Origin: Trebouxia sp. TZW2008
Lineage: Eukaryota > Chlorophyta > Trebouxiophyceae > Trebouxiales > Trebouxiaceae
DNA length: 64,000 bases
Direction: 5' to 3'
Assembly: GCA_002118135.1 (NCBI GenBank)
Contig: BDIU01000173.1
Span: forward strand, 124,001 to 188,000
Below, piece by piece: positions 63,892 to 64,000 of this stretch. Both the position numbers and the translations under genes were made by a program. Below the pieces are notes generated by a model that had not been told where the DNA came from, made no database searches, and worked only from the letters and a program-made list of their open reading frames with translations. Within the stretch, counting starts at the first letter, position 1. The number at the start of each line of letters is the position of its first letter.

Positions 63892-64000
63892 ATGGCAAGA
63901 CCTGACTATGGGTTATGGGCAGGCAACATCTTTGCTGTCGCTTTAGTAGCGCTTGCCCTTGTATATTTTGTGAGCTTGCTCAGAACCATCATGAGCTATG
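63892..64000 (+). CDS. Membrane protein N terminus (truncated by window edge)
   Basis: ATG at 63892 opens MARPDYGLWAGNIFAVALVA, then a hydrophobic stretch through LALVYFVSLL and RTIMSY at the edge. One transmembrane helix of about 20 residues is visible. The rest lies outside the window; family not recognised. Confidence 0.5.
   Translation, partial: MARPDYGLWAGNIFAVALVALALVYFVSLLRTIMSY

Overview
The window is nuclear DNA from a photosynthetic eukaryote, most likely a green alga (Chlorophyta; a trebouxiophyte is my guess). Every recognisable gene is split by many short-to-medium introns. Several products are plastid-type enzymes with N-terminal extensions that read as transit peptides (ADP-glucose pyrophosphorylase large subunit, RNase J, bacterial-type glucokinase, CysM-type cysteine synthase), and a mitochondrial-type [2Fe-2S] ferredoxin is present. 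I rebuilt 13 multi-exon genes, plus the first codons of a further gene at the right edge, by following reading frame and splice phase by eye. Nearly all junctions keep phase, but no transcript data or searches were available.

Layout: RNase J (-, 3' end beyond the left edge) and AGPase large subunit (+) diverge near 2.4-2.7 kb. A MORC-like GHKL ATPase (-, 9.2-15.3 kb) diverges from the mitochondrial ferredoxin (+, 15.6-16.9 kb). Glucokinase (-, 17.5-21.7 kb) diverges from a papain-fold/LRAT-like protein (+, 22.0-23.5 kb). Then come a saccharopine-dehydrogenase-like oxidoreductase (+, 24.4-30.3 kb), a very long CBM20 (starch-binding) gene made mostly of a tandem array of 93-bp exons (+, 31.9-43.1 kb), a cysteine synthase fused to a TXNDC17/TRP14-like thioredoxin domain (-, 44.1-50.4 kb), a small plastid ferritin-like/DUF2383-like protein (-, 50.9-52.4 kb), a TauD-type dioxygenase (-, 53.5-58.3 kb), a DUF6817-like protein (+, 58.7-61.0 kb), a small basic nuclear-type protein (-, 62.6-63.5 kb) and the start of a membrane protein at the right edge.

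Three things stand out. (1) Almost every gene carries decayed tandem copies of its own exon edges, including the splice site, inside the neighbouring intron, so introns here appear to have grown by repeated duplication of exon-intron junctions. (2) The CBM20 gene looks like the productive outcome of the same process: 16 separate phase 1-1 exons, 14 of them exactly 93 bp, each encode one 31-residue disordered module, between a starch-binding domain and a C-terminal SAP/Rho-N-like helix pair. (3) Cysteine synthase (CysM type) is fused in frame to a WCPDC thioredoxin-like domain of the cystine-reductase family. Dispersed elements include a TIR-bearing MITE-like family, an ~85-bp repeat, 5'-truncated non-LTR retroelement tails ending in (AATG)n, a 0.4-kb intronic inverted repeat and a short hairpin motif found in several 3' flanks.

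Functionally the genes are ordinary housekeeping and metabolism. Three (AGPase, glucokinase, CBM20 protein) touch glucose/starch metabolism, but nothing shows that they are co-regulated.
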